Assembly (NCBI GenBank): GCA_020437875.1
Contig: JAGQVR010000115.1
Span: 1 to 8,945, forward strand
Length of the DNA: 8,945 nucleotides
Reading direction: 5' to 3'
Origin: Flavobacteriales bacterium
GTDB taxonomy: Bacteria > Bacteroidota > Bacteroidia > Flavobacteriales_F > PHOS-HE28
Shown here: positions 1 through 6,742 of the stretch, piece after piece
How positions within the stretch are numbered: the stretch's first letter is position 1
Layout: each line of letters starts with the position of its first letter
The notes under the pieces: generated by a model
Seen by the model: the letters and a program-made list of their open reading frames with translations, nothing else
The model's database searches: none
What the model was told of the DNA's origin: nothing
Made by a program: the position numbers and the translations under genes

Positions 1-173
1 CGAACGTGCCCGATGAGGTGCTCGATCCGCGCTCCACATGGAAGGATAAGGGGGCTTACGATGCAACGGCGGAGAAGCTCGCCAAGCAGTTCGTGGACAA
101 CTTCGCCAAGTACAGCGAAGGCGCCAGCGCGGAGATCCTGGCCGCTGCACCACGCACGGCCGTGAAAGCCTGA
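1..173 (+). CDS. pckA: Phosphoenolpyruvate carboxykinase (ATP), C-terminal fragment
   Basis: This is the last 56 codons of a gene that enters from the left edge; complete codons begin at base 3 and it stops at TGA 171-173. The enzyme decarboxylates and phosphorylates oxaloacetate to phosphoenolpyruvate using ATP, the committing step of gluconeogenesis in the cytosol. Recognition rests on the C-terminal signature: NVPDEVLDPRSTW followed by KDKGAYDATAEKLAKQF and VDNFAKY. It matches the family pattern in which 'vP.eiLnPr.tw.dk..yd..a..La..F..NF.ky' closes the protein. The short tail after NFAKY (SEGASAEILAAAP...) is like that of Bacteroidota homologues. The catalytic core (P-loop and metal ligands) lies outside the window, so activity cannot be judged. 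The next gene starts 112 bases downstream and is probably a separate unit. Confidence 0.92.
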   Translation, partial: NVPDEVLDPRSTWKDKGAYDATAEKLAKQFVDNFAKYSEGASAEILAAAPRTAVKA

Positions 174-176
174 ACC

Positions 177-219
177 GACCGGCCGTGGTCGGGGTCACTT
201 CGGACATCCGGCCGCGGTC
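177..219 (+). terminator. Possible hairpin terminator after pckA
   Basis: Four bases after the pckA stop, GACCGGCC (177-184) can pair with GGCC (210-213) plus GGTC (216-219), with a two-base bulge. Inside it, GGGTC (192-196) can pair with GAC (203-205) and CC (208-209). No T-run follows, so this is not a canonical intrinsic terminator. The same bases also form an imperfect 12-base direct repeat (179-190 and 208-219, one mismatch). Position and pairing suggest transcript-end structure; the assignment is tentative. Confidence 0.27.
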
Positions 220-285
220 ATCAGGTCGCGAGCCATTGGCATCGTACTTGATGGACGAGTCGTCCAGTATCCTCTCGACCGCCTG

Positions 286-1743
286 TTGATCGGAATCGTG
301 CGTACGCTCCTCTTCATCATCGCTCTGGTCTTCGTCCAATGGTCGACGGCCCAATCGTACCTGGACAGGACGTTGTACCCGGAGCGCTTGCATGATGACC
401 TGGAGTTGGTCCGGTCCGCGATCCACGAGGCTCATCCCGATCCCTACCGGTACCACACAAAGGCCGAGCTCGATGCCGTGATCGACCAGGTGCACGATTC
501 GATCCGACTGCCCATGTCCGCAGTGGAATTCGAATGCGCCTTGCGACCCGTGCTCAAGGCGTTGGGCGATGCCCACAGCCACGTGGAGTGGCCCAGATCC
601 GTGGAAGGGTCGCTCAGGACCGAGGCCAGCCTCCTGCCCATGCAGGTGAAGATCCTGCCCGAAGGCGTCTTCCTGGAGGAGGAACTCAAGGGCTTTCGCA
701 GCATACCGGTGGGCAGTCGCATCCTAGCGATCAACGACCGGCCCATGGATGAAGTGGTCGACCAGTTGCTGGCGACCGTCGTCTGCGATGGTTCCAACAG
801 GACCTATGCCGATCGTGTCGTGGAACGGGAGTTCAACGTGCGCTACCACCTGTACATCGAACAGACCAATTCCTACCGGATACGGTTCCGGACACCTGCC
901 AAGGTCGAAGGTGAGCAGGTGGTCTTCGGGATGACCGGCAACGATATCACGAACACACGGAAGCCCAAGGGAACGGATCTGCTACCCTGGGGCTCCACCG
1001 TCCACCCCGAAAGTGGTGTGCTCTGGCTCAACCTGCGGACACTGGATCCCGACAGCCTGGCGCTGGCGGGGGTGCGACCGGACCGATTCCTCGATGCTTT
1101 GTTGAGCGAGGCGCACCGGACCAAGATCCGGACCCTTGTCATTGATGCACGCGGCGCAGGTGGTCCGGAGCTGTCCATGGCCGAACTGGTGTTCTCCGCC
1201 ATCGCCAAGACGCCGTTCAAAGTGCTTGATGAGATGGTCGTTCGCAGCATCGCACCGCCGCGCGCACGAGCGTCCCACCTGATACCGGAGGAACATTATG
1301 CGAGCGCCAACGCGCGCTTCCTGATGGCAGGCAAAGGCGATTATCGCCTGCCTGAGACGGACAGCCGACTCTCCCTCCATGAACCGATGTCGAAGGCGTT
1401 CTCGGGCAAGGTGTACATGATCTGTGATGGATACACCCGGGATGCGGCTGCCGCGTTGGCCATGATGGTGCGCCGGAACAAGCGCGGTCGCTTGGTGGGT
1501 GAGGAGGTGGGCTCCAACGCCTTCGGCTTCACCGGTGGTCCGGAGTGGGTGGTCACGTTACCGACCTCCGGACTGCAGTTCCATGTTCCGCTGCTCAAGT
1601 ACGTGCCGGCCGGGAGAGGGGAAGGGCCCACCGATCGGGGCGAACAACCGCATCACCAGGCCTATCAGACCACATGGGGACTGACCAACGGGCAGGATGC
1701 CATCCGCTCCGCCCTGCTGGAGATGATCCGTGAACTGGAATGA
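286..1743 (+). CDS. Secreted S41-peptidase-like protein, probable pseudo-protease
   Basis: The 485-residue product resembles Bacteroidota S41 (C-terminal-processing/tricorn-like) peptidases. Residues 1-23 form a signal peptide (hydrophobic LLFIIALVFV, likely cleavage after STA), so it should be exported. The family's helical N-terminal region follows: HPDPYRY at 50-56 and GDAHSHV at 94-100, the latter in place of the usual GDGHT. A PDZ-like stretch lies near 115-205 (PVGSRILAIN at 141-150). The protease core includes DARGAGG (288-294), GKVYMICDGYTRDAAAAL (374-391) and GEEVGSNAFG (405-414). In active relatives the segment after DGG reads T-F-S-A; here it reads T-R-D-A, so the nucleophile position is Asp386 by eye alignment, and proteolysis is doubtful. 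The start is uncertain: TTG 286 was used, while GTG 298 (giving MRTLLFII) also yields a good signal peptide. The stop overlaps the next start as ATGA, which implies translational coupling to the lipoprotein gene. Confidence 0.85.
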   Translation: MIGIVRTLLFIIALVFVQWSTAQSYLDRTLYPERLHDDLELVRSAIHEAHPDPYRYHTKAELDAVIDQVHDSIRLPMSAVEFECALRPVLKALGDAHSHVEWPRSVEGSLRTEASLLPMQVKILPEGVFLEEELKGFRSIPVGSRILAINDRPMDEVVDQLLATVVCDGSNRTYADRVVEREFNVRYHLYIEQTNSYRIRFRTPAKVEGEQVVFGMTGNDITNTRKPKGTDLLPWGSTVHPESGVLWLNLRTLDPDSLALAGVRPDRFLDALLSEAHRTKIRTLVIDARGAGGPELSMAELVFSAIAKTPFKVLDEMVVRSIAPPRARASHLIPEEHYASANARFLMAGKGDYRLPETDSRLSLHEPMSKAFSGKVYMICDGYTRDAAAALAMMVRRNKRGRLVGEEVGSNAFGFTGGPEWVVTLPTSGLQFHVPLLKYVPAGRGEGPTDRGEQPHHQAYQTTWGLTNGQDAIRSALLEMIRELE

Positions 1744-2834
1744 GGCCCGGAGCAGCGCTTGCTTTCCTTACGTCGTTCTTGATCGGGTGCACCTCCACCG
1801 TGGAGGAGGGACCGATCGCGGCGGGATGGAGCGGTGTCCCCAACGCCTACGCCGATCATTTCGAACTGCAGGTGAACGGTGAGAAGCGTCGCTTGGTCGT
1901 CTTTGGCCCGGAGGGCAGGGAGGATACGATCGGGGTGTATGCCTATCGTTCGTCCGCATCCGGGAAGCAGGACATGCCGTGGCCGCTCGATCGCGTTGTA
2001 GCGCTCAGTACGACACACCTTCCGTATTTCTCGGCGCTTGGATCGGAGCGCGTGGTGGTGGGTGCCGCACATACCGATCAGTTGCGTGATCCGAAGTTCC
2101 TGGATGCCCTGCGCACCGGCGCGTTGGAAGAGGTCGGCCTTCCTGATGGCGTGGATGTGGAACGCTTGATCGCCCTGGCCCCGCAGGCGGTCTTCGATCA
2201 TCCCTTCGGCCGGAAGGAACGCGCCTCCGCTGCCAACGTGCGCACCATTGAAGTGGCGGAGTACCTCGAAGCACACCCCCTGGGTCGCGCGGAATGGATC
2301 CGCTTCTTCGGGATGTTACTGGGAATGGAGCAGCGGGCGGACAGCGTTTTCGCGGCGATCGAACATCGTTACAGGGTCCTGAGGGATATGAAAGAGCACC
2401 TGCCCGATGCACCGCTCGTCTTCTTCGGCAGCCGATGGCAGGGCGATTGGTTCGCACCACCGGGGGACAGCTACATGGCGACCTTGATCGAGGACGCGGG
2501 CGGACGTTACATCCTCGCGGATTCGGTGGCGATGGGGAACATCACCATTCCGTTGGAACGGTTGCTGCTGCTGGGCGATACGGTGGATCGTTTCGGGGTA
2601 TTGCTGGCGCACCCCGGCCAGGTGGACCACAAGGTGCTCTCAGGTGGTGATCCGCGTGTGCTGGCCTTGAACGGCATGATGTCGGGTGCGTTCGTCGGGA
2701 ACAGTGACACGGATGACCTGTTCGGCCAAGCGCTATTGGAACCGGATGAAGTGCTGCGCGACCTGCGCTGCATCTTCCATCCGGGAAGCTGCGGTGTGCG
2801 GGTGCCCCGCTATTTCCGGCCCGTGCTTCAGTAG
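1740..2834 (+). CDS. ABC-type substrate-binding lipoprotein (siderophore/cobalamin-binding type)
   Basis: The 364-residue protein begins with a lipoprotein signal: hydrophobic core ALAFLTSFL, then lipobox LIGC with Cys17 as the lipidation site. It should therefore be anchored in the cell envelope. The body fits the FepB/BtuF-like periplasmic-binding fold (Peripla_BP_2). RVVALSTTHLPYFSALG (85-101) is the first strand-helix. EVGLPDGVDVERLIALAPQAVF (131-152) carries the typical 'g.p..d.E.i..l.Pd.v' pattern. HPLGRAEWIRFFG (179-191) followed by the long linking helix is usual in Bacteroidota members, and a second lobe with VFFGSRWQGDWF and YMATLIEDAGG follows. The family normally delivers Fe(III)-siderophores, haem or corrinoids to an ABC permease, but no permease or ATPase gene is adjacent, so the ligand is unknown. 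The gene starts inside the preceding stop codon (ATGA). It ends in a 7-base tail-to-tail overlap with the DUF962 gene. Confidence 0.88.
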   Translation: MRPGAALAFLTSFLIGCTSTVEEGPIAAGWSGVPNAYADHFELQVNGEKRRLVVFGPEGREDTIGVYAYRSSASGKQDMPWPLDRVVALSTTHLPYFSALGSERVVVGAAHTDQLRDPKFLDALRTGALEEVGLPDGVDVERLIALAPQAVFDHPFGRKERASAANVRTIEVAEYLEAHPLGRAEWIRFFGMLLGMEQRADSVFAAIEHRYRVLRDMKEHLPDAPLVFFGSRWQGDWFAPPGDSYMATLIEDAGGRYILADSVAMGNITIPLERLLLLGDTVDRFGVLLAHPGQVDHKVLSGGDPRVLALNGMMSGAFVGNSDTDDLFGQALLEPDEVLRDLRCIFHPGSCGVRVPRYFRPVLQ

Positions 2835-3301
2835 GCGATGCCCAGCCGCTTGTACACGAAGCTGAGCAACCACGCCGGACCGATCATCAGGAATTGCAGA
2901 TCGTCCAGGAAGCTCGGCTTCTTTCCTTCGACCTTGTGCCCGTAGAACTGACCTATCCAGGCCGCCACGAAGAGGATGGTGCAGATGGCCCACAACGGAA
3001 GGCCGGCGTGCGCATCAAGGTACCTGCACACGGCGAGGCAGAACAGGCTCCACAGGATCATGCCGATGGCGATCGGGAGCGATAGCCGGATGTAGAAGAT
3101 GCCGACCAGCGCAACGGCCAGGGTGGCCAGCATGTGCGGTCTGACGAAGGGAGGTGCATCCGGAAGGGGGATGCTGTACAGGAAGCCCACCACGCAGAAG
3201 TAGATCGTGGGTACACAGATCCAATGGATCGCCTTGTTCGTCGGGTTCTGGTGGCTCACACCATAGGCATCGAGCCAGTCCTGCATGCTTCGTGTGGCCA
3301 T
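2828..3301 (-). CDS. DUF962/Mpo1-like integral membrane protein
   Basis: The 157-residue protein matches the DUF962 (YGL010w/Mpo1-like) family. Its N-terminus MQDWLDAYGVSHQNPTNKAIHW (6-27) is the family signature, with His17 and His26. A third typical segment is GQFYGHKVEGKKPSF (117-131), with His122. About four hydrophobic segments lie near 28-44, 58-74, 77-92 and 103-119. In yeast, Mpo1 is an ER-membrane Fe(II)-dependent dioxygenase that acts on 2-hydroxy fatty acids in alpha-oxidation, and conserved histidines are needed. That role is only a suggestion for this bacterial homologue. It is the last gene of the minus-strand array, beginning three bases after the DinB-like stop, so it is likely co-transcribed. 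Its stop (TGA, 2830-2828) lies inside the last codons of the convergent lipoprotein gene. Confidence 0.9.
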   Translation of the reverse strand: MATRSMQDWLDAYGVSHQNPTNKAIHWICVPTIYFCVVGFLYSIPLPDAPPFVRPHMLATLAVALVGIFYIRLSLPIAIGMILWSLFCLAVCRYLDAHAGLPLWAICTILFVAAWIGQFYGHKVEGKKPSFLDDLQFLMIGPAWLLSFVYKRLGIAY

Positions 3302-3304
3302 GGG

Positions 3305-3817
3305 TCAGCGATAGCGTTGTTCAAGGATGTCACAATGGTGCTCGGCATGGCCGGCGATGCTCCATCCGATCGCGCGCACACTGATACGGACCCCGTTCGC
3401 AGTGCCGCTTCGCACGAGCATTTCAGGGGTGAAGCTCCTGAACAGGGTGATCGTGCCATTACGGATGGTCCGATGCTCAAGCAGCAGATCCCCGATCGTG
3501 CGATGGCTGCAGTCCGCCTGTTCGGCATACTCATCCTCTTCGAAGCCGGGTAGCTCCAGTTGTTCACCTCGCGCAAAGCACAATGCTCGGTATGCCAGAA
3601 TGCGTTCACAATCGTTGAGATGCTGCAGCACCTGCTTGATGGACCACTTCCCGGGAGCGTAGCGATGATCGCCCATGTCCTCGGACGATCCTGCACCGAA
3701 GCTGTCGCATCGCACCAATGCGATCCCCAAGCCTTCGATCAGGTCGGTGCCGCCCACCTTCCGGACGTATTCCCGGTAGAAGGTGGGGATCTCCTCCTCT
3801 TGTGGCCGATCCTTCAT
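3305..3817 (-). CDS. DinB_2 family protein (putative metal-dependent hydrolase/transferase fold)
   Basis: The 170-residue protein belongs to the DinB/YfiT-like four-helix-bundle superfamily. Visible family blocks are KWSIKQVLQHLNDCERILAYRAL (57-79), FARGEQLELPGFEEDEY (81-97) and, at the C-terminus, NGVRISVRAIGWSIAGHAEHH (141-161). His66, His157 and His161 sit where the family's metal-binding triad is found. Members are often bacillithiol- or mycothiol-dependent transferases or damage-induced proteins, but the reaction cannot be read from sequence. The start was set at ATG 3817, preceded by GAGG, because MKDRPQEEEIPTFYREYV gives the normal family N-terminus. The frame stays open to a GTG at 3859, which would add 14 unlikely residues. 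A 66-base gap separates it from the YdcF-like gene upstream, and the DUF962 gene follows three bases after its stop. Confidence 0.9.
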   Translation of the reverse strand: MKDRPQEEEIPTFYREYVRKVGGTDLIEGLGIALVRCDSFGAGSSEDMGDHRYAPGKWSIKQVLQHLNDCERILAYRALCFARGEQLELPGFEEDEYAEQADCSHRTIGDLLLEHRTIRNGTITLFRSFTPEMLVRSGTANGVRISVRAIGWSIAGHAEHHCDILEQRYR

Positions 3818-3865
3818 GCCTCGAAGATCGGTCCGGATCGCTTGGTGCTGACGATGCACATGGCG

Positions 3866-3873
3866 AAAAGGTA
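3866..3873 (-). promoter_or_regulatory. Possible Bacteroidota -7 element upstream of the DinB-like gene
   Basis: On the minus strand TACCTTTT matches the Bacteroidota -7 consensus TAnnTTTG at all fixed positions except the last. It lies about 50 bases upstream of the ATG at 3817, inside the 66-base gap. I see no good TTG at the -33 distance, so this is weak. It would give DinB-DUF962 their own promoter inside the array. Confidence 0.2.
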
Positions 3874-3883
3874 CGTATCGCCC

Positions 3884-4819
3884 TCATTGGACCGTTCCCA
3901 CCAGGTAGGAAGCAGGTACGCCGACCAGTTCGCGCAGGACCTTCAACCAACCCATGGGACTGCGCCACCACTGACCGGGTCGCAGTTCGGGATCACCCAC
4001 ATTGCGGATGCCCACCACCACGCCATTTCCACATGCCTCGCTGTAAGCCAGTCGCGAGCGGCGTGCGTGGATGCCGAACGAGATGACGTCCACGCGATGG
4101 ATCGAGCGCGCCTTCGCTTCCTCGGCGAACCGTTGAGCGTTGGCCCAGGTCCGGCTCTCCCCGAGCATCACGGTCGGCAACCGGTGGATGCGCGTTGCGA
4201 GCACGCCCAGTTCGACCAAGGCACCCGCCATGGCATCGGCATAGGAAGGCGTACCGGGCTCCACCTTTCCCGATGATCGATGGATGCGCACCGAGCGCTG
4301 CAAGGCATGGAGGTTGATGCCATCCACCTTGGCGTAGAGCAGGAACAAGAGCTCCCATTTCGGGTCGGGCACGCCGGTATGCGTAGGTGCGAAGAACAGG
4401 CGGGTCGTCGGGCGCTCGATCCTCGCCCGCCGGTCGATACATGGGCCGAAGACGCTGTCCGTGAGGATGACCCCGTGATCATCCAAGACGACCAGGCCGG
4501 CGTTCAAGGCCCCGCATGCGTTCACCAGGAGATCCCCGCTCAGGGGGCGTTGCAGTTCCACCACCACCGTGTCTCCGATGCGCAGGGTGTACGAGAAGTT
4601 GCGTGGTGTACCGGTGATGTAGATCGTATCGTAAGCGCCTTCCGTGAGCATGTCCCTGACATCCGGCATGTATCCGGGATCGATCCAGCCTTCGACCACG
4701 GCGACCTTCGCACCGCATGGATCGTTCATGGTCAGGAAGGGGAAGGAGAGCGCCACCGTGATGATGCCGACGACAAGGGCCGACAGGACGGCGACCGACC
4801 AAAGTCCGACCTTACGCAT
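3884..4819 (-). CDS. ElyC/SanA/YdcF-like (DUF218) membrane-anchored protein with extra segment
   Basis: The 311-residue protein has one N-terminal membrane helix (about 5-29) and an extracytoplasmic remainder. VAVVEGWIDPGYMPDV (39-54) and YDTIYITG (63-70) are the first Rossmann-like strands of the DUF218 fold, in the 'VVEGW' subtype. The second half carries YADAMAGALVELGV (193-206), then VDVISFGIHARRSRLAY (243-259) and GQWWRSPMGWLKVLRELVG (282-300), the diagnostic C-terminal block. Between them, about 74-190 is an extra, beta-rich-looking segment (RIGDTVVVELQRP, AGLVVLDDHGVIL) that may be a ligand-binding insert. DUF218 proteins are linked to envelope polymer metabolism and antibiotic exclusion, but the activity is unproven. 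ATG 4819 was chosen because GAGGAG lies five bases upstream; ATG 4822 and GTG 4825 are alternatives. The start is two bases from the stop of the TPR gene. Confidence 0.8.
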   Translation of the reverse strand: MRKVGLWSVAVLSALVVGIITVALSFPFLTMNDPCGAKVAVVEGWIDPGYMPDVRDMLTEGAYDTIYITGTPRNFSYTLRIGDTVVVELQRPLSGDLLVNACGALNAGLVVLDDHGVILTDSVFGPCIDRRARIERPTTRLFFAPTHTGVPDPKWELLFLLYAKVDGINLHALQRSVRIHRSSGKVEPGTPSYADAMAGALVELGVLATRIHRLPTVMLGESRTWANAQRFAEEAKARSIHRVDVISFGIHARRSRLAYSEACGNGVVVGIRNVGDPELRPGQWWRSPMGWLKVLRELVGVPASYLVGTVQ

Positions 4820-4821
4820 CA

Positions 4822-5145
4822 TCACTCCTCATCGAGCAAGGTCTCGCGCAATTCCTTGATCTCCGCCAAGGCTTTGCGGTCGTTGATCGCCAACGCCTGT
4901 TCCGCACCACGCTCACAAATGGACACGGCCTCCGCCACACGGCTCAGGTCGCCCAGGATCAATGCCAGTTGGTAGTAGCTCGGAACATGATCAGGTGCGT
5001 CCTGCAGCAAGTCGTGCAGGTTCCTGGCCGCCTCCTCCATCGCTCCAGCGCTCTTCAACTCCAGGGCAATGGCATATCGGACGAAGAGGTCCGCCGGATC
5101 CTCGGCAAGTAATTCGCGCAACTGTTCCAAGCGGTCCGATCCCAT
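4822..5145 (-). CDS. Small tetratricopeptide-repeat protein
   Basis: The 107-residue acidic, soluble protein has no signal peptide. It begins DRLEQLRELLAEDP (4-17) and carries two TPR-like helical hairpins. The first is at about 18-51 (LFVRYAIALELKSAGAMEEA), with the A-L-x-x-x-G-x-x-x-x-A spacing. The second is at about 52-85 (YYQLALILGDLSRVAEAVSI). A charged C-terminal helix follows (90-107). Similar short TPR proteins are common in Bacteroidota and are usually uncharacterised; a scaffolding role is inferred from the fold only. The frame is open upstream to 5217, but that extension would run into the end of the preceding gene and encode low-quality sequence, so ATG 5145 is preferred. A perfect inverted repeat abuts this ATG. 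The stop TGA overlaps an ATG of the YdcF-like gene (TGATG), indicating translational coupling. Confidence 0.86.
   Translation of the reverse strand: MGSDRLEQLRELLAEDPADLFVRYAIALELKSAGAMEEAARNLHDLLQDAPDHVPSYYQLALILGDLSRVAEAVSICERGAEQALAINDRKALAEIKELRETLLDEE
4825..4830 (-). promoter_or_regulatory. Ribosome binding site GAGGAG for the YdcF-like gene
   Basis: GAGGAG on the minus strand also encodes the last two Glu codons of the TPR protein. It sits five bases before ATG 4819, but only two before ATG 4822. This spacing decides the start chosen for the YdcF-like gene. It is the clearest Shine-Dalgarno sequence in the window. Confidence 0.5.
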
Positions 5146-5167
5146 GGTAGCTGATCGCGAAGCTACC
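5146..5167 (-). promoter_or_regulatory. Perfect 7-bp hairpin directly before the TPR start codon
   Basis: In the minus-strand transcript GGUAGCU (5167-5161) pairs perfectly with AGCUACC (5152-5146) across an eight-base loop, and the start codon follows at 5145 with no gap. The arm occupies the place where a ribosome binding site would be, and no purine-rich site is visible. It could limit translation of the TPR gene or mark the 3' side of the preceding message; there is no T-run to support a terminator. Confidence 0.4.
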
Positions 5168-5195
5168 CCTTGTGTCGATCGCCTGGGGCTCTGAC

Positions 5196-6740
5196 CTACC
5201 AACGCTTGCCTGTCCAACGGATCACCTCCCCGACGGAAGGTCCATCACCGCGCCATAGATGGATCATCTCGTCCTGATCACCGAGCCGCTCGAAGCCGCT
5301 GTGTTCCATACGCACGCGGCGCCAGAGCTCATCATCCCCACCGACGAGGAGCAGCGTATGAACCTTGATGGTATCGAGCCCGGACCGGTTCCACCAGCGA
5401 CGGTCGGGTCCCACGTACAAGGTGGACGGCAGATCCGGGCGAAGGACGGGGCCTCCGTAACAGAGGGCGATGTGATCATGGCCTCCCGGACCATCGAAGG
5501 CGATGATCATGTCGGCCTGCTCCTGCACCGCGATCTCGGCCACATGGTCCATCCGTTCTTCGAAGGTCGAATATGCGTATTCGGTGACGGGTGCTTGAGC
5601 CTTCGATGCCAATTCCCTTTCGACCGTGGCCGGGGTGGATATCCCTTTATAGATGAGGCTCAGGGCGCCGATGACGCACCAGGTGATCGGCAGGGCTGCT
5701 GCCATCCGCGCGGGGAGCTTTATCGCTGCCCACGACCAGGCCAGCAGCAAGGGCACTGCCAGGAACATGCGGCTGTAGGGGAAGAACACGTTGTCCGTGC
5801 CGTCGTGCACCTTGGGGAAGGCAAGGGAGACAATGCAGAAGGCGGTCCCACCGGCGATGGCCAATGCCGTTCGCGGTGATCGTTGTACGAGCAGGATGAT
5901 CATCACCGTGACCAGCAGATAGGGTGCTGCGGTAGGTATCGGCATCGGTGCCAGCCACGCGAAGTGCCTGTCCAGTTGGCCAAGACCCTCGGGTATCAAG
6001 GCCTGCCATGCGAAGTCCATCCGCCAGTCATCGAAGCGGTGCACGAGTCGCCATGGTCGGTCCGCGTAGAAGTGCATGGCGGCGCGTTGCAGGAGCAGGA
6101 ATGGCAGCACGCCGAGCAGGACCCGTCCACCAGCTTGCCACCGGGGTTCCGCCATGAGCACAAAGTGGACGAGGAAGGGGACCAGAAAGACAAGCGTGTT
6201 CGGGTTGGTGAAGACGGCCATGCCCGCGATAAGGCCAACGCCGAGGTCGCGCGCCGTTGAGCGCTGGATGGAAAGGGCGAAGGGCAGCAGGCCGAGCCAG
6301 GCGATGCCCGGTACGAATCCCCGTGTGATCGTCGTGAGCATGCCCCACTCCACGGGAAGCAACAGCGGAAGTGCCAGGAAGAGGAGTGCTGCGGACATGT
6401 GGCCGTTGCGCTTGTGCCACCATGCGAAGGAGAGGAAGGGGAAGAGTGCCAGTGCAGACGTGATGACCGGCATTGCGATGCGGAAAGGAAGCCCGATAGC
6501 CAGCAGGGGCACGGCGAAGAGCGACTCGAAGGGCGGGTTGTAGTTCTGGCCGTACACGTACGGTTCTCGGAAGAGCCCGTGCAACAGGTCGTTCGCGATG
6601 TTCCAGAAGAGCACATCGTCCGATCCGGTGTGCGTGAAGCCGAAGCCGACCAGCAGCAGGATGCGGTCCGTGATCACCAGTGCCAGCAGGAACCACCAGG
6701 CGATCACCGGCCAACGGGGATCCGTGTTCATCCGCTCCAT
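5196..6740 (-). CDS. GT-C-like polytopic membrane protein (putative lipid-linked-sugar glycosyltransferase)
   Basis: The 514-residue protein has roughly ten hydrophobic helices between residues 10 and 365, then a soluble C-terminal domain of about 145 residues, probably periplasmic. The first external loop carries GSDDVLFWNIANDLLHG (39-55) and, shortly after, EPYVYGQNYNPPFES (59-73). This is the layout of GT39/ArnT-like GT-C enzymes with a 'D-[DE]...YGQ.Y...E' loop, where acidic residues near the first helix are catalytic. Asp41 and Asp42 are the candidates here. Such enzymes use polyprenyl-phosphate sugars to glycosylate envelope lipids or proteins; donor and acceptor are unknown. The start is uncertain: GTG 6746 would overlap the miaA stop (GTGA), ATG 6740 was used, and ATG 6731 follows GGAG. 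The gene lies immediately downstream of miaA. A 50-base gap separates it from the TPR gene. Confidence 0.75.
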   Translation of the reverse strand: MERMNTDPRWPVIAWWFLLALVITDRILLLVGFGFTHTGSDDVLFWNIANDLLHGLFREPYVYGQNYNPPFESLFAVPLLAIGLPFRIAMPVITSALALFPFLSFAWWHKRNGHMSAALLFLALPLLLPVEWGMLTTITRGFVPGIAWLGLLPFALSIQRSTARDLGVGLIAGMAVFTNPNTLVFLVPFLVHFVLMAEPRWQAGGRVLLGVLPFLLLQRAAMHFYADRPWRLVHRFDDWRMDFAWQALIPEGLGQLDRHFAWLAPMPIPTAAPYLLVTVMIILLVQRSPRTALAIAGGTAFCIVSLAFPKVHDGTDNVFFPYSRMFLAVPLLLAWSWAAIKLPARMAAALPITWCVIGALSLIYKGISTPATVERELASKAQAPVTEYAYSTFEERMDHVAEIAVQEQADMIIAFDGPGGHDHIALCYGGPVLRPDLPSTLYVGPDRRWWNRSGLDTIKVHTLLLVGGDDELWRRVRMEHSGFERLGDQDEMIHLWRGDGPSVGEVIRWTGKRW

Positions 6741-6742
6741 CG

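Noticed and set aside
1665..2276. 203-codon minus-strand open frame
   Set aside because: It is antisense to the lipoprotein gene, which has a clean lipobox and binding-protein motifs; there is no independent support.
3818..3859. Longer N-terminus for the DinB-like protein from GTG 3859
   Set aside because: The added 14 residues do not fit the family N-terminus, while ATG 3817 has a GAGG upstream and gives the usual start.
3560..4276. 238-codon plus-strand open frame
   Set aside because: It is antisense to the DinB-like and YdcF-like genes, both of which have clear family motifs; its composition is shadow-like.
4280..4975. 231-codon plus-strand open frame
   Set aside because: It crosses two real minus-strand genes and has no recognisable motif.
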